Shown here: piece by piece, positions 44,621-56,433 of the stretch
Layout: every line of letters begins with the position of its first letter
How positions within the stretch are numbered: position 1 is the first letter of the stretch
Origin: Rhododendron vialii
Lineage: Eukaryota > Streptophyta > Magnoliopsida > Ericales > Ericaceae
Assembly (NCBI RefSeq): GCF_030253575.1
Contig: NC_080562.1
Location: 28,108,352 to 28,172,351, forward strand
Direction of reading: 5' to 3'
Length of the DNA: 64,000 bases
Position numbers and translations under genes: made by a program
The notes under the pieces: model-generated
What the model saw: only the letters and a program-made list of their open reading frames with translations
What the model was told of the DNA's origin: nothing
Database searches by the model: none

Positions 44621-45168
44621 AATATCATATATTTATGCTTTCATATATGTCTAAAAATGAAAATAAAATTTTACTATGTACCTAAATACATTTATACACT
44701 AGGATAAAGGCAGGAAAAAAAGGGATAAATTTTACTATGGAAAAACGAACTTCATAAATCTAAACATTCATGCACTAGGATAAAGGCGGCGTGCTTCACA
44801 CGTTTATGTCGTGCTCATTGCTTATGGTGTTTGCATATTAATATGGATGTTTTAATGCGATGAGGATAACCATTTCATACCATATATTCTTTCCAGGAAA
44901 CCATGGGTGCTAGGTAGTCAATATTGCTAAAGTTGGATTGTCTGTTTTCCCTTTTTAGTTAAGTTACAAGTCAGACTTAAAAGTTTCCCCCATTATGTTC
45001 TCCTGCAAATGAAGGTAAGCACATTGGGGGAAAGTGAAGCCTTACAATCTCTAAAAAATGCACATAATTTTTCACTGTTAATTACACATAATGGTATGAA
45101 AACAAGTATTATTTTGCTAATGCACAGAATGTGACAGTTCCTCCTACGTGATCCCCACATTTAGGGTG

Positions 45169-45297
45169 TGTTCCACTAAGTACAATAAGTGCTTATTTTT
45201 TTAAATTAAAGGTGATGTATTGTGAAAGAATGACCTGTCTCGTAAAGCGGAAAATATCTACTTAAAAATAAGAACCTTAGTAGAACCGAGCCTTAGC
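45169..45297. mobile_element. small MITE-like foldback
   Basis: The left end gtgtgttccactaagtacaa, then taagtgcttattttt, pairs imperfectly with the right end (aaaaataagaacc ttagtagaaccgagcc). The string cgtaaagcgg followed by acttaaaaa(t)aagaacc also occurs near 10802, a degraded second copy. Confidence 0.5.
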
Positions 45298-46949
45298 GTT
45301 CTATGTGCTTTTCCTCCTCCACCCCCATTTCAACTCCCATCCCCTTTTGAGGCCTGGTGCGGTTGGTGGATCGAAATCTGATAATTTACATTTATGTACA
45401 TATGAAGTCGAAGTTCTTAAGTACACATTCTAAGTTGCAAGGATTAAGTTTGAGACATAATAACGAGTACACATTTTAAGCAAATCACATAGTCCAAAAG
45501 ATGTGCTTTTGCTTTGATAGCCCTAGACTTCGCAAATGTTTTGGTCATGACTTGGTCATCCTCTTTGGTCTTGCTAACTGTAAGATCAGTGCCATTCAAG
45601 GGCAGAGGGAGTGTGAGACAAGTGAAGGCAGGTGACCCCACTGCTCCCAAATTTTTATAGGGATAGGTATAATTTTCACTCCATTTTTACTCACTTGACC
45701 CCACTTTAAAATTCATTCTTGCCCTAGCCCATAAAAGGGTTTGGTACTTGGGAAAAAAAGGGGTTAAAATAGAATCTCCACCCACAAAATCCCCAAACGT
45801 CAACATGGCGTTTCATTCGTTCTTCAAAAAGAACAAGGGTTTCGTCGATCGTTTCTCCTAATCTCTACATAGACTATACCAAGATCTCCATGGATGCATG
45901 ATAGTTTGGTTGTGTACATATAGAAAGATATTTTTGAAACCATTACAAATAAGGCTATCATCCATCGTTACCAAAGTATGAAAAGTAGTCGAGGTCAATT
46001 GTAAATCGAAGCTACATTTTGTTATTAATATATATCTACTTTTTGATTAACTTGTTAATAAAAAACAAAGTGAATCGTACGATTCTTATTATTCACCTTA
46101 CGATTCACCGATTCAAAGCACAATTCTGCAATTCTCACTTCGATTCTTACCTATTCACAATTCATATCATCGATCCAAATTGTTTTATACCTGAATCGAA
46201 CCGAATCTTACGATTCAAATTGGGAATCATACAATTTCGATAACTATGGTTTAAACACCCAAAGTAATAATACAACACAAAAAGGCTTAAATAGGCACAG
46301 CCCTCGCATTTACATGTAATATATGTAACAAAAAAGATAACGGAACAGAGCTTCAAAATCACAGTTGTCCAAGAAATTGAAAGCTGGATGAAGAAGATTG
46401 TCATCCGTTAAAAGTCATTCACAAGGCATGGTTCAGATGCTCAATTTTCCATTTTAAACGAATTAGAAGCACCAGAATTTGAAAATTAGTTCCAACTTTA
46501 ACTCCAAATTGGCATCCTGGGGAAAAGTTGTGGCAAGAATAAAAAGAAAGGATTACCCATAACCACAAAGCCTTCTAAAGAATTTAAGCATGATCCAAGC
46601 TCTAACCTACATGGTTCAAAGTTACAAATACAAAACATTTGGAGCCCTAGCCCATAGTGGTTTATATCAAGTTAAAAGCTAATAAAGTACCTCACTTCAT
46701 AATTCATCAAGTACTCAAATGAGAATATAAGAGGACTCACGCTCAGGCCTTGAATTTGTGATTGTTGAAAAAAATAGATCATTGTTTGATGTTTGGATGA
46801 AGAATTTGCAAAGGAGCTGAAAATGATAGGAAAATCAAAAATTAGTTTCGTCACTTCACTCTCTTCTTATCATTTACGTCACCTTTTCGGTTTACTCCAT
46901 AAAAGCCAAAGAGTGACAGTATTTCTAAGGAAGGAAGAGAGGTACTAAC
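45298..46949. other. intergenic; no gene recognised
   Basis: A region at 46060-46250 is built of repeated variants of acgattc (tacgattc, gaatcg) and ends with ataactatgg, resembling plant repeats that begin catagtta; it is probably an old transposon remnant. The rest has no recognisable content. Confidence 0.45.
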
Positions 46950-47280
46950 CTCTAAGCCTTGTGGTCATACTGCCCTTAGACATGAAGGGATACACCAGAA
47001 GCCTCTCGTTCTGGATGGTACAGTATCCGATTAAGCGCAACAAAGTCTGATGGACAGCAAGCTAATCATCTCCGATTCAGTCCTAAATTGTGATTCTCCA
47101 GCTGTTCCTATCATGTCCTTCAAGCGTTATACGGCCACAATTGTCTCATCCGGCAACTTTCCCCTGTACACATTTCCAAAGCCCCTGGCGCCAAGCATGT
47201 TCTTAGAGCTAAAATAGTCTGTAGAAACTTGGAGCTCTAACTTCTGAGAATGCCTAAGCTCATCAGACCCTCTTGCATGT
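46950..47280 (-). pseudogene. NIK-like LRR-II receptor kinase exon, dead
   Basis: On the minus strand the exon reads ELQVSTDYFSSKNMLGARGF, then GNVYRGKLPDETIVAV, RLKDMIGTAGESQFRTESEM, and [20 protein letters not shown]. This is the glycine loop to hinge of an NSP-interacting kinase (NIK/SERK-related LRR-II) domain. An in-frame TAA stands where the invariant ATP-binding lysine (AVKRLKD) should be, and the segment between ISL and RLIGYC is frame-shifted. Splice sites fit the family: acceptor ttgtcgtag before 47280 and donor gag/gttagt at 46950, right after the [13 protein letters not shown] segment where related genes have an intron. No neighbouring exons were found. Confidence 0.78.
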
Positions 47281-48343
47281 CTACGACAAAGTTAAGCCCC
47301 TGTTAAGGATCTTGAAAAACATTGATATACACCATATGGGTACTTATCAAAAGAAAAAGAAATAAGAGACTGTTTCTTTCTCTCTTTTTTCAGTTCTCTT
47401 TTCCGAAAAACTCCACTAAGGTTAAACAAACATTTTTGAAAACTCATAATGGCAAGATTTTCCTGAAATAGTCAACTTGAAAAGGAAAAATGTTTCTGAA
47501 TTTTTTAAAACTACTCCATTTTCGTACATAGATGAAAAATCTATTCCCACAACGAGGTCTTTCGGAATTTTCATTGGTTTTATTCCAAAGCACAAAACAA
47601 AACCAAAAACACAAAGCCAACCAAACAAAAACAATTCTAAGCAGATCGATGCATCTTTGGAATGGTAATTGCTAGTTACTAACCAGTGATGTTAAGAATT
47701 GTATGCTTTTTTGATCTATTTCTCCTCCAAGTGCAGTAACTACTTTCTTGGAGCTGTCTTTTCCTGAAAAAATAACTATAGTGTAAGAAAAGTTTGGATC
47801 AAGAAAAGAAAAATAGAGAGATAGACAACGGACCAGGGGATGAACAAAGAGAAAATGGCTCTGTTTGAAACTTAAGGAAAAGAAAGGGAAAAAAAATAAA
47901 AAAATTCCCTTCTATTGTTTGGTTGGAAGAGGAAGGGAGAAAGAAATAAAAATTTCTAACTTTCCTCCCATTTTCCTCCCATTTTCTTTTCTTTTCCTTA
48001 GGTTCCAAGGATGATCCAGAGCAACATTCATCCAAAAATAGCGAGTTTACCCACAAACTGCCACAATACATGGTAAACCCATTGTCAGAATAAGAGAGAC
48101 AGAGCGTCAAGCTTCTGATTAAAAACCTTATAATATCCATTAATTGATAACAAATGTTAGATTGTGATTTTGGCACTCCAAAAATTGACAGAGGTGCTCC
48201 AAAATTGAACTGTGTTGATATACAAAACAGCGTTGTTTTGGAGCCCTTACATCAATTTTTGAAGTGCTAAAATCAATTTCCCAAATGTTTTGTGCAGATT
48301 GATACACAATAAATGCTCTGATTTCTAACACTTGGCAAAGATT
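47281..48343. other. spacer between kinase and Mg-transporter pseudogenes
   Basis: No gene was recognised. Open stretches (47422-47634, 47799-48176 on the minus strand) are AT- or purine-rich and match nothing I know. Confidence 0.45.
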
Positions 48344-48681
48344 GTCGGACCAGGATATTGGAGGAGTGAGAGAAGACGGGCCAAGAATCCTCAAATCCCT
48401 TGCCGGAATCGACACGCACTTGATGATCGAGCTCTTGTCTCACTCGATCAGCTCCGACTGCCCAAACCGTTCGAACCGCATCCACAGCCACGCTCCGCCT
48501 GCCTCCTTCTTCGCCTTCCCTGCCGCAGGCACTATCGCCGACGCGATCGAGCTGCTGGCGGACGCCACCGCGGCAGCGGCGAGGGCCGTGATCTCAATCG
48601 CCGCCGCCTGCGGTGGATCCGCCAATTACTTTACACGGCCGCGGCTGGCCGTCCGGTGGAAGGAGAAAGGCCCCTTCCCCT
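48344..48681 (-). pseudogene. MRS2-4/MGT6-like magnesium transporter, first-exon fragment, dead
   Basis: On the minus strand the sequence reads GKGPFSFHRTASRGRVK, stop, LADPPQAAAIEITALAAAAV, GKAKKEAGGAWLWMRFERFG, QSELIE, stop, DKSSIIKCVSIPARDLRILG, P, then FSHSSNILVR in a shifted frame. Arabidopsis MRS2-4 has the same order (GKGPLSFRR, GKAKKKTGGARLWMRFDRTG, ECDKSTIIKRASVPARDLRI, FSHSSNILAREKA). MRS2 proteins are CorA-type Mg channels with a C-terminal GMN motif, which is absent here. Lesions are loss of the initiator ATG, two in-frame stops (one replacing the Cys of ECDK) and a one-base deletion after RILGP. Homology stops at about 48344, inside exon 1. The GC-rich content explains the long open frames on the opposite strand. 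Confidence 0.83.
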
Positions 48682-48689
48682 CCGCATAT

Positions 48690-49740
48690 CCTCTCTCCCT
48701 CTCTCTCTCTCTGTAACGCCACCGGGCTTTGCGATTAGTCTGTATCTGGCTTTCTATCTGGATATATTTGTTACGTCTTCGTCTTCGCGTGTTGGACTTC
48801 CCTACTTCGTTTGTCTAACATTGTTAAAAATGAGTAGAAACTTATGTTCTCGAAAAATGAGCAATTTTATCTGTTTATTTCGGTAATTAAGGGTTGAGAT
48901 ATATATTTCTAATCATTGATCGATAATAAATATCTATTATCGATAATAGTTTATCTTTAATCTGAATCGTTCAAAACACTTTTAACGGTTGAAATTGATC
49001 TCTGTAAATTTTATTTACGAAATCTCCGTAAATAAAAAAATTTCCTCGTACATAGGACATAGACGGAAAATGACAAAAGTCTGGAAAGACATTATGGTAA
49101 TCTCGCAAAACATCACTATCAGGGGAGAACAAGCAGAAATGGCCTTGAGGCCAAAACCAACGAAACCAATCAAAAGGATATACAATTGAAAAAATCAAGC
49201 AAAACTGGCCAATTGATGGAAGTGAACAACTCTTTCCATCACTCCCAATCCCAGCAGATGAGAAAATCCGGTCAACATGCAAATCAATGGATGAGCGAGA
49301 CAGAAATCTACAAAATTTGACCTCGATGAATGTACAAAATTACCCCGAGATTTTGTCTTGTGGGTTCCCAATCAAGGGATCCAATTGGAAAAATCAGACA
49401 AAAACTGTCAAGCCTTTGATTTGAAAAAATGTTTCTTTTTCTTTAAGTGTATAGAAACTCAAGACTAAGTTTGGATAACAGGAATCTTGAAGAGGAATGT
49501 GAATGAGAATGTGATGTCATACTTTTATGATTCCAACGTTTAGAAACAACAACAATATGAATGTGATGCTTTACTGAATTAATTCAAACACCGGAATAAA
49601 GTTACTTTAGTTATTACATTTCTTAAGAATTTAATTCCTAGTAATCACATTCTTATTCCTACTCAAGAAAACTTCTAGAAATTTAATTCTTAGTAATCAT
49701 ATTCATATTCCAACGAAAGATTCCGGTCATCCAAACATAG
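48690..49740. other. spacer; no gene recognised
   Basis: A CT tract lies at 48692-48713. The region at 48900-49010 is AT-rich with a small palindrome (tatctattatcgataatag). Nothing else was recognised. Confidence 0.45.
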
Positions 49741-49744
49741 GCTT

Positions 49745-50432
49745 AGAGAAAGACTAGTTGTTGGATTCACATGAGGACGGCATTCTTTAGTAGTGTTACA
49801 GAGGTGAAAAGTTACGAGCAAATAATTATTCAAGTACATTCAATCGCGTAAGGAACTTGCAGATTGATACAAACTAAGAACATACAAGAGACAAAACAAA
49901 AATTACAGCATAGGGTATTAGCTATACACTTAACACAGCCGAATAAATATCCAGCATCAACAAATCTTCAAGGCCTAGTAGACATCAAATACCCTGAACA
50001 AGAAAATAATGTCGTTAGATCGCAAAATTTTAGCATGGGACATGGCGGAAAACTAAAAAAAGAAACGAAACAAAAAGAAAAGACAGATGTCATGAACTAC
50101 GACAGCTTGAAAATCAGTTTTGTTGGTACCATACCAAATAAATGACTCATAATTCAGGAAAAAGGTGAAAGATAAAAGGCAAATACAAGAAAATATAATC
50201 AAATAAATGATCTATTATGGATTCCTTTCATGTGTGGCTGAAAGTTTAACATTTGTCGCAAGTCGACTTTTTCTTCCATTTTCAAAGATGATTCAAACAT
50301 CGATAACACCATTTTCTTCAAAACCTTGTGAAGTGGAGAGGCAGAGAGCTGACTTATGCTTTGTAAGAAGCCATAAAGCAAACAAAATGTTTGCGGGCTT
50401 TTAAAATCTTTTTGTAGTTTTAGAACTAAAAG

Positions 50433-50507
<75 letters not shown>

Positions 50508-50550
50508 CTTCAAGTCACCAAGAAAGTGCCGGGTTCATACCTGTTCATGA
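49745..50550. repeat. RLK downstream block, copy 1 (partner 59448-60147)
   Basis: Strings shared with the block at 59448-60147 in the same order include aagactag, gattca, caagtacattcaat, cgtaaggaac, gcagattga, acagcatagg, ccagcatcaacaaatcttca, aggcc-agtagacatc, attttgttg/ttttgttg-taccataccaaata and ttcctttcatgt. The block immediately follows the 3' end of a receptor kinase in both places. This copy additionally holds a (TA)n run. Confidence 0.85.
50438..50505. repeat. (TA)n microsatellite
   Basis: About 66 bases of TA repeats lie 46 bases beyond the stop codon of the dead receptor kinase; the partner block at 60090-60110 has no such run, so the expansion is specific to this copy. Confidence 0.97.
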
Positions 50551-53104
50551 TCACCCAACAATTCTAGTACCACTTTGGGCTCTATGAGATCCACTTTGAA
50601 GCATAGTGTTTCTGATCGCATGCAACTGATTAACAACATCCTTGATGTCCATTCGATCTGCCGCTAGATCATGTGAACAAATGACTCCAATTTTAAGTAT
50701 TGAAACCAAGCACTCTTGGGTTTTGTGAGCGGTAGAAGAGCTATGGTTCTGAGCAGTTTGTATGCTTGAGCTTGCCTCCACCATTTCCCTTTCTGGAAAT
50801 AGTGTTGGATCACAGATGTTCTCTACTTGTTCAAGCGGAGCCATCTGGGCAAAGTTGTGGAGAGTCAAACCATCGGTGAACGTGCTATCGGTAGGTCTCT
50901 TCCCTGTAAACATCTCCAATAAAAGTATGCCATAACTGTACACATCACCTTATGGTGACACTTCGTTTCCCATGCCATACTCTGCAAAGGTCATGCACAA
51001 TATATACATAGTGGATACAAGTATTATGATGATCTGTTCAAAACATATCAAAGAATTTTAATGTACTTTCTAAACACGCACGACAGAAAACAAGTTTTAG
51101 AACAATTTGTTTTGCACTTCAACGACTCCATATGGTCTAAACTATAAATAAATAGAGACAAACTCCAACGGGCAACACTCCCCTGCACGTGCGATACCCG
51201 ACTCGCACTCGGATGTGGCACAAACAAGGGGGAATGAATTCTCCAAAATCCTAGCTTTCATACCATGTTAAAGCATCCAACTGAAAACCTATTGGTAAGG
51301 AGTGGAGAGGCCGCCCAGGCTCATATACTAGTTTTGGAGAAGATAATTAACCGATGTGGGACAAGTTCAACAACTGGGCTGTCCCTTCACATCATTTTGG
51401 TATTGGTAGTGAGAAACGGCTATTGGTAAAATAACGATTTGCTTTTATTCTCTCTAACTCATCTTACTACGGTGAACATTAAAAGTCACATACTGGACCA
51501 TGTGTGAGCAGAAATTAGTTCTAATTCAAGTAAACTATGATTTGGATGATAGAAGACATGAAAATTACACTATAAAGTGCTTAAAAATTGGGGTACTTAT
51601 AAGCAAGAAACTAATCAAGTTAAGAACATGAATTTTTCTAGCTGGTTACATTCTTTTGCTAACTTGCCTATCAATATCCTGTACGACAAACTTCTTTAAT
51701 TGTAGCTTTAACGATAAACTGGAAACGTCATCTCCAACATTTTCTTGATACAGGTGCCCGACCATATTAAATGCATCTCGACCAATCTTGAGAACTAATC
51801 CCACCGTCCACTAGCTGAGCCTAAATTTCATGCCTAACATTCATTCTCGTGCTTTTGAAAAGTTGGATGTTGGTGTGAGGACCAAAAATGAGCAATCAGC
51901 TTTATTTAAGTGATTGAAATAGCAACTATGATACTGCATGAATCAACTTTGAAATAATGTTTTAAGTGAAGGTACAAAGGGAAAAGTTGAAGAGCCGAGG
52001 TAACATTACCTGGAGCGGTATAACCAATAGACCCTCGTATGCCAATGGAGCTTGATTGATTTGGAGACGACTTGGAGGTGGTTTCGAGAAAGAACCTTGA
52101 TAATCCAAAATCCCTACATGCGCAATCATTTCATCATCCAAAAGAACGTTGCTCGGTTTCAAATCACAGTGCACTATTGGTTCTGAGCAGCAATGATGAA
52201 GATAGTCGAGTGCAGAAGCTATGTCAATTACAATATTTAACCTCTGTACAAAGTTTAATCTCCTTCACTCCTTTTGCGCATCATCATTGTGGTCGTTTGG
52301 ATGCAACCATTCCTCTAGGCTCCCATTGACCATGAATTCACAGACAAGAGCTTTGAATTCATTGCCTTGATAATCGACACTTGAACATGCAGTGAGTACC
52401 TTTAGAAGATTTTGATGTCTGATGCTCTTCAGGGCTTTACACTCAGCTATGAAACTCTTGGAAGCACCACGGAATCGAAGGTTAAGTACCTTCACTGCAA
52501 CAATTTTCTTAGCCCCATCAAGAACTCCTTTACATACTGAACCAAAACTACCCACACCAATCAAATTGGTTGAAGAAAAGCCATCAGTTGAAGTAGATTT
52601 TGGTACGACAATTGGAGAAAAGAGTTTCCCAGGAATGTGATGGAAGGTATAGTTATTGTCTTTTTAAACCAACACAGATATATAAAACACAAGAACAGAA
52701 GCAGACCAAGAAGCCCCAAAGATATAGAATTAATTAATTTCATGGTGAGTGCAAATCCTTTGTTTCTGGACCCTTTGGTCAACTTTGCAGCTGCAATTCA
52801 GGTATTCCCCCACAGAGCTTCTTGTTTCCTTCAACAGAAAAGGCTGATGCATTCTTGAATACACCTCTTTCTGGTACCGTCCCCTCAAAATCATTGAATG
52901 ACAGGTTTAGTTTCTTTAGAAAGACAAAGCCATTCAGATAGTTTGGGATTTTTCCCGACAAGTTGTTGTGAGAATGATCTTACTCCTCCATTCCTCTCAA
53001 ATTAGCTAAAGTTGAAGGAAGGATTCCCCACAATTTGTTTCCCTCCATGTTTAATGAAAACAACATTACACAACTACCCAAAGAACTTGGAATATTGCCG
53101 GTTT
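50551..53104 (-). pseudogene. LRR-XII receptor-like kinase pseudogene (EFR/Xa21/At3g47570 type)
   Basis: A 5'-truncated, multiply broken paralog of the gene at 61007-64000. Recognisable parts are the last LRR/cap segment (MSGKIPNYLNGFVFLKKLNL, KLCGGIPELQLQ), the membrane span (SLGLLGLLLFLCFIYLCWFK), the glycine loop and kinase N-lobe (GVGSFGSVCKGVLDG, AVKVLNLRFRGASKSF), the catalytic loop [15 protein letters not shown], and the C-lobe YSYGILLLEMFTGKRPTDST ending in GTRIVG. Frameshifts separate these blocks, and the last exon has an in-frame TAA just before GDVYSYG (near 50947). The LRR region ends abruptly near 53104 where similarity to the intact copy stops, so most repeats and the signal peptide are gone. 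The intron position after GYTAP (donor near 52013) matches the intact gene. Confidence 0.9.
51130..51400. repeat. dispersed plant repeat inside the RLK pseudogene intron
   Basis: The segment with ctcccctgcacgtgcgatac, taccatgttaaagcatccaa and aaccgatgtgggacaagttc is of a type I recognise as common in plant genomes, but I cannot assign it to a named family or give exact ends. It lies between the exons of the dead kinase. Confidence 0.4.
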
Positions 53105-53239
53105 AATCAATTTGTTTGTGTTCTAGTAAAGCTGATATTAACTTTCTTGACCTTGGTAGACTTGTTTACCGGTTTAATCAATTGTCCCAAATACGTTTTC
53201 AGACCGTATATTATTAGATAATTTACTTACATTATCTTT

Positions 53240-53360
53240 CCAGGTTGGAGTTTGTGGAAACAACCTCTTTGCTCGTAGGGGTAAGGCTGCGTATATCAAC
53301 CATTTTTCAGACCCCGCAATGGCGGGAGCCTCATGCACTGAGTTTGTCTTTTTTTTTTTA
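53240..53360 (+). mobile_element. SINE 3' portion (plant TS-like)
   Basis: The stretch gttggagtttgtggaaacaa, followed by cctctttgct, ggtaaggctgcg, gaccccgcaatggcgggagc and ctcatgcactg, is the conserved 3' body of a plant SINE; it ends in a T run. The tRNA-like head is truncated. It lies about 135 bases beyond the broken 5' edge of the kinase pseudogene. Confidence 0.7.
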
Positions 53361-55037
53361 ATTTAGTCAGATTATAGGTTTCCACTTATTTTCTACCGAA
53401 AGCTACATAAACTGAAATTCGGTGTTAGAAATTTATGATTATTTTTACCCCACAGTTTGCAAGCCCAACAATGGATTTCACAGCCTCGATTGCAAGCCAT
53501 TTCTGATTGTTTCTGTTAGTCGATAGTGTGGTCTTTATTCTCATCAATGACATTATCGAATAGTGATTTTACCCCTCTTCATGCACGAAAGTGCTGACTT
53601 TGAGAGGTCGAGAGGCCCGAATCATTGCCCATGGATGGATGGTGCGTACTAGACTTTCTGTTTTTGTTTCTATTTTGTATTTCTTTTGTTTGGAATTTCA
53701 ATAGTTCTTGCCAGTCTGTCTAGTAAGAGTGCATTCCAATGGTTCTTCACAATTCCCAATTGAACTTGGAATGTGGTCTGTACATTCTTATCGCAGATCA
53801 TGCGACGCGGTATGTAGGAGGAAGCATTTGGTTACGGTTGAGGGTAACACTAGAAGGTGGGTTACGTAGATCATAATTGACATAAGAGGATTTGGTTACG
53901 GTCGAGGGCAATACTAGGAGGGCTTAGGTGTATGAGTAAAAAGGTCAAGAGTTCAACTCTTCTAAGGTGTTAATTTAACTATTCTAGCAATAGTAACTTT
54001 TGCCAAACAAAAAAGAGAGAGTAACAGTATGAGAAGAGAGACATTAGAGGCGATAATTCGAAATGATCTAGGTTTTCTAAATATCATGAAACGCAATGCC
54101 CTTTACAAAATTCAGTTAGAAATGGATGCATTACCTGAACCCAATTGATTGGGACTTACTTTGTTTGATTTTGGTAAAAGAGTTTAAATTCTTTCCGTCG
54201 GTAGTGGAAACCATGGGTTTTTCCACCACTGCCACTGTGGGCATACCGTGCATTTATTGTATTAATCTAAACTGTTCATCTTATAGGATCCACGGAGTAG
54301 TATAACCCCACAAAAAATTAGCTTGATCAGAAATTAATATGTATATCCAAAAATCAAATTTCGTTTATCAAATGGAGGTTCATGGATAGTCTAACTTTAA
54401 AATTAGACAATGACCGTCCATTTTATAAATCGAAATTCTAATTTTGAAGCCTATAGAAGTCCAATCAAGTCTTTGTGTTGCTGGTCAAAAGCAAAAATGG
54501 AAAAGTAATATTGGTAGTTGTTTTTTTTTTTTTTTTACTTTCGGAAAGGGAATTAAAGCAATATTCATGATGCTATGTACTTATGTAGTAGTTAAATGTG
54601 AAAAGCAAGTTTGCGTTAAAAATATGTATGTGCAGTCAACGCGTTTATCAGGGACCACAGCCTCGCGTCGATTCAGTCATTATTGTCGAATTATAGTACT
54701 GGGTTAGTTCAAGCATGGGAGGCATCTAACACAACTCTTTTTGTAGAGAAAATTTTTAGTGCCGGGTAGGTACCGCGTCACCCGGCTGATGTGGTGTCCG
54801 AGCGGGCACATCCGAGCTGTCCAAAAGTGTATTGTAGACTCAGTAAATTAAGAATTCTATGAATTGATGACATTGTTTGCCCATTTACTTGTGTCTTTAG
54901 GTGGGTATTGTTTCATTGTGATCTATGGAATGTACATGATTTGTTTACCACTCCACGTGCGAGTCGAAGTCAGGAGAGTGTACGTTGGAGCTTGCCATAT
55001 TGATTAATTAGCAGCTCTCCAAAATAAATACATGAGC
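53361..55037. other. intergenic; no gene recognised
   Basis: It contains a direct repeat around ggtta(c)ggt-gagggtaacactaggagg (53830 and 53893), and near 54745-54830 a GC-rich stretch (gtgccgggtaggtaccgcgt, then cacccggctgatgtgg and gagctgtccaaaag) related in style to the repeat at 21090/22650. No gene was supported. Confidence 0.5.
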
Positions 55038-55040
55038 TTA

Positions 55041-56127
55041 GGCCATCCACAGTGGTATAATCAAAAATGGATAACCAAAAGTTGACACGTCAGCTTTTGA
55101 TTATTCACTTAAGAGATTGCTAAGCTTAACAATATTGAGGTTCACAATGGTCACTTCTAGTCCATAACCAAAATAAAGGGTCCACTACAATTTCACACAA
55201 TCTCTTTCTCCCCCTTTATTTTCTGCTATTCACTTCCCCCCATTACGTTTTTTTTTTTGGCAAAAATATATCGAATATATGGTGTTCTTCATAGTGTTAT
55301 CTATCAAAACAACACCGAAACTTTTTTTTTTCTTCCTATTCCTATAGCCTATATCACAAATCCACCACTCTCTTAATCTTTCAAAAAAAAAAATCAAATG
55401 TGTTTTTAAATTTGAAAAAGAATGCAAGGTTCTTCCTCTTTATTTTTTTTGCAAGGTTCTTTGTTTACTCAACCATAGGGGCAGGAACAAAAAATGAATA
55501 ACCACTTTTTAGTTGAAAAAATCAAAATTTTTTGCTAAAAAGTGATTATTTATCAAAATATTTGGGTAAAAGTAAAAAAAAAACACTTTTCCCGATTCCT
55601 CTCATTGAGACGAATCAATAACCCATAAAAGTTTGGTGCAAAACTAAAAAATGAGAAAAAAATTCAAATAAAGACAACTTTCAAATTTAATTAAGTTGAG
55701 TTTAAGTTAAATTCATAAGAATGCAGCCTAAAATAGAAACGGAAAAGAAGAGTAAAATACCTTAATCTAGCAACGATGGGTTAAATTATAGATGGTCGAG
55801 AAATATGAGTTTCACTTTTGGAGGAAAAGAAAGAGAAACAGTTTGTGGTTGAAATGAAGAAGATATAGAGCAAGTGAAGAAGAGAATAATAAAATAGTAG
55901 TTGAAATACGTGTGTATATAAATTTTGGAACTAGTTAACTTATGTAGTGTGGGGTTCACAAATTTTGATTATTGAAAAAGGTTGTTAGTTTTGGTTATCC
56001 AAAGCCCAAAATTTGATTATTTCTAAGGATGTTGCTAAGTTTGATTATACCATTGTAAGCCATTTTTTACACAAATATTGTTAACTTTAACAATAATTGG
56101 CTTTTGGTTATACCACTGTGGATGGCC
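55041..56127. mobile_element. 1.09 kb TTA-flanked MITE (PIF/Harbinger-like)
   Basis: Terminal inverted repeats ggccatccacagtggtataa (left) and (ttataccactgtggatggcc, right) are perfect over 20 bases, with TTA on each side (55038-55040 and 56128-56130). Subterminal repeats of ataatcaaaa and ttgctaag(c/t)ttaacaat are shared with the elements at 34402-35500. No transposase frame is present; the interior is poly-A/T rich. Confidence 0.92.
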
Positions 56128-56208
56128 TTAGGTGACCTTTCAACATATTGCTAATTGGTTTTGATTTCAATGCTTCAAAGACAATACAAACCAAATTAAA
56201 AGAGAGTA

Positions 56209-56417
56209 AACCACCCATGGGTTGTCAACATGGTAAGGGCGAATTTGAGCTTGTAACATAGCAGGGTTCGATTCCCCCTGGAGGCAAACCATAATTTAAG
56301 TGGGGGGGCATGGCGGTGGGTTGCTGCGCTAGCCTCCCCCGAAATTTGGATTGCGCAGTCTGGTCCAATAGTGGCTCAACTGCAGGGTTGTTCCTAGGTT
56401 ACCAAAAAAAAATGAAT
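56209..56417 (+). mobile_element. tRNA-derived SINE with perfect 16-base target duplication
   Basis: Box A-like tcaacatggtaagggcg and box B ggttcgattcc mark a pol III promoter at the head. The body includes tgcgctagcctcccccgaaa, the tail is a run of A residues, and the direct repeat aaattaaaagagagta flanks it on both sides (56193-56208 and 56418-56433). This is a structurally complete SINE. Confidence 0.93.
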
Positions 56418-56433
56418 AAATTAAAAGAGAGTA

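Noticed and set aside
48332-48886. 184- and 124-codon plus-strand open frames
   Set aside because: They lie opposite the MRS2-4-like exon; the protein match is on the minus strand, and the plus-strand frames result from GC-rich coding DNA.
50199-50513. 104-codon minus-strand open frame
   Set aside because: Half of it is IYIYIY from the (TA)n repeat, and the rest is the downstream block of the dead kinase.
56210-56290. tRNA gene on the plus strand (box B ggttcgattcc)
   Set aside because: Part of a SINE with a perfect 16-base target repeat; no acceptor stem.
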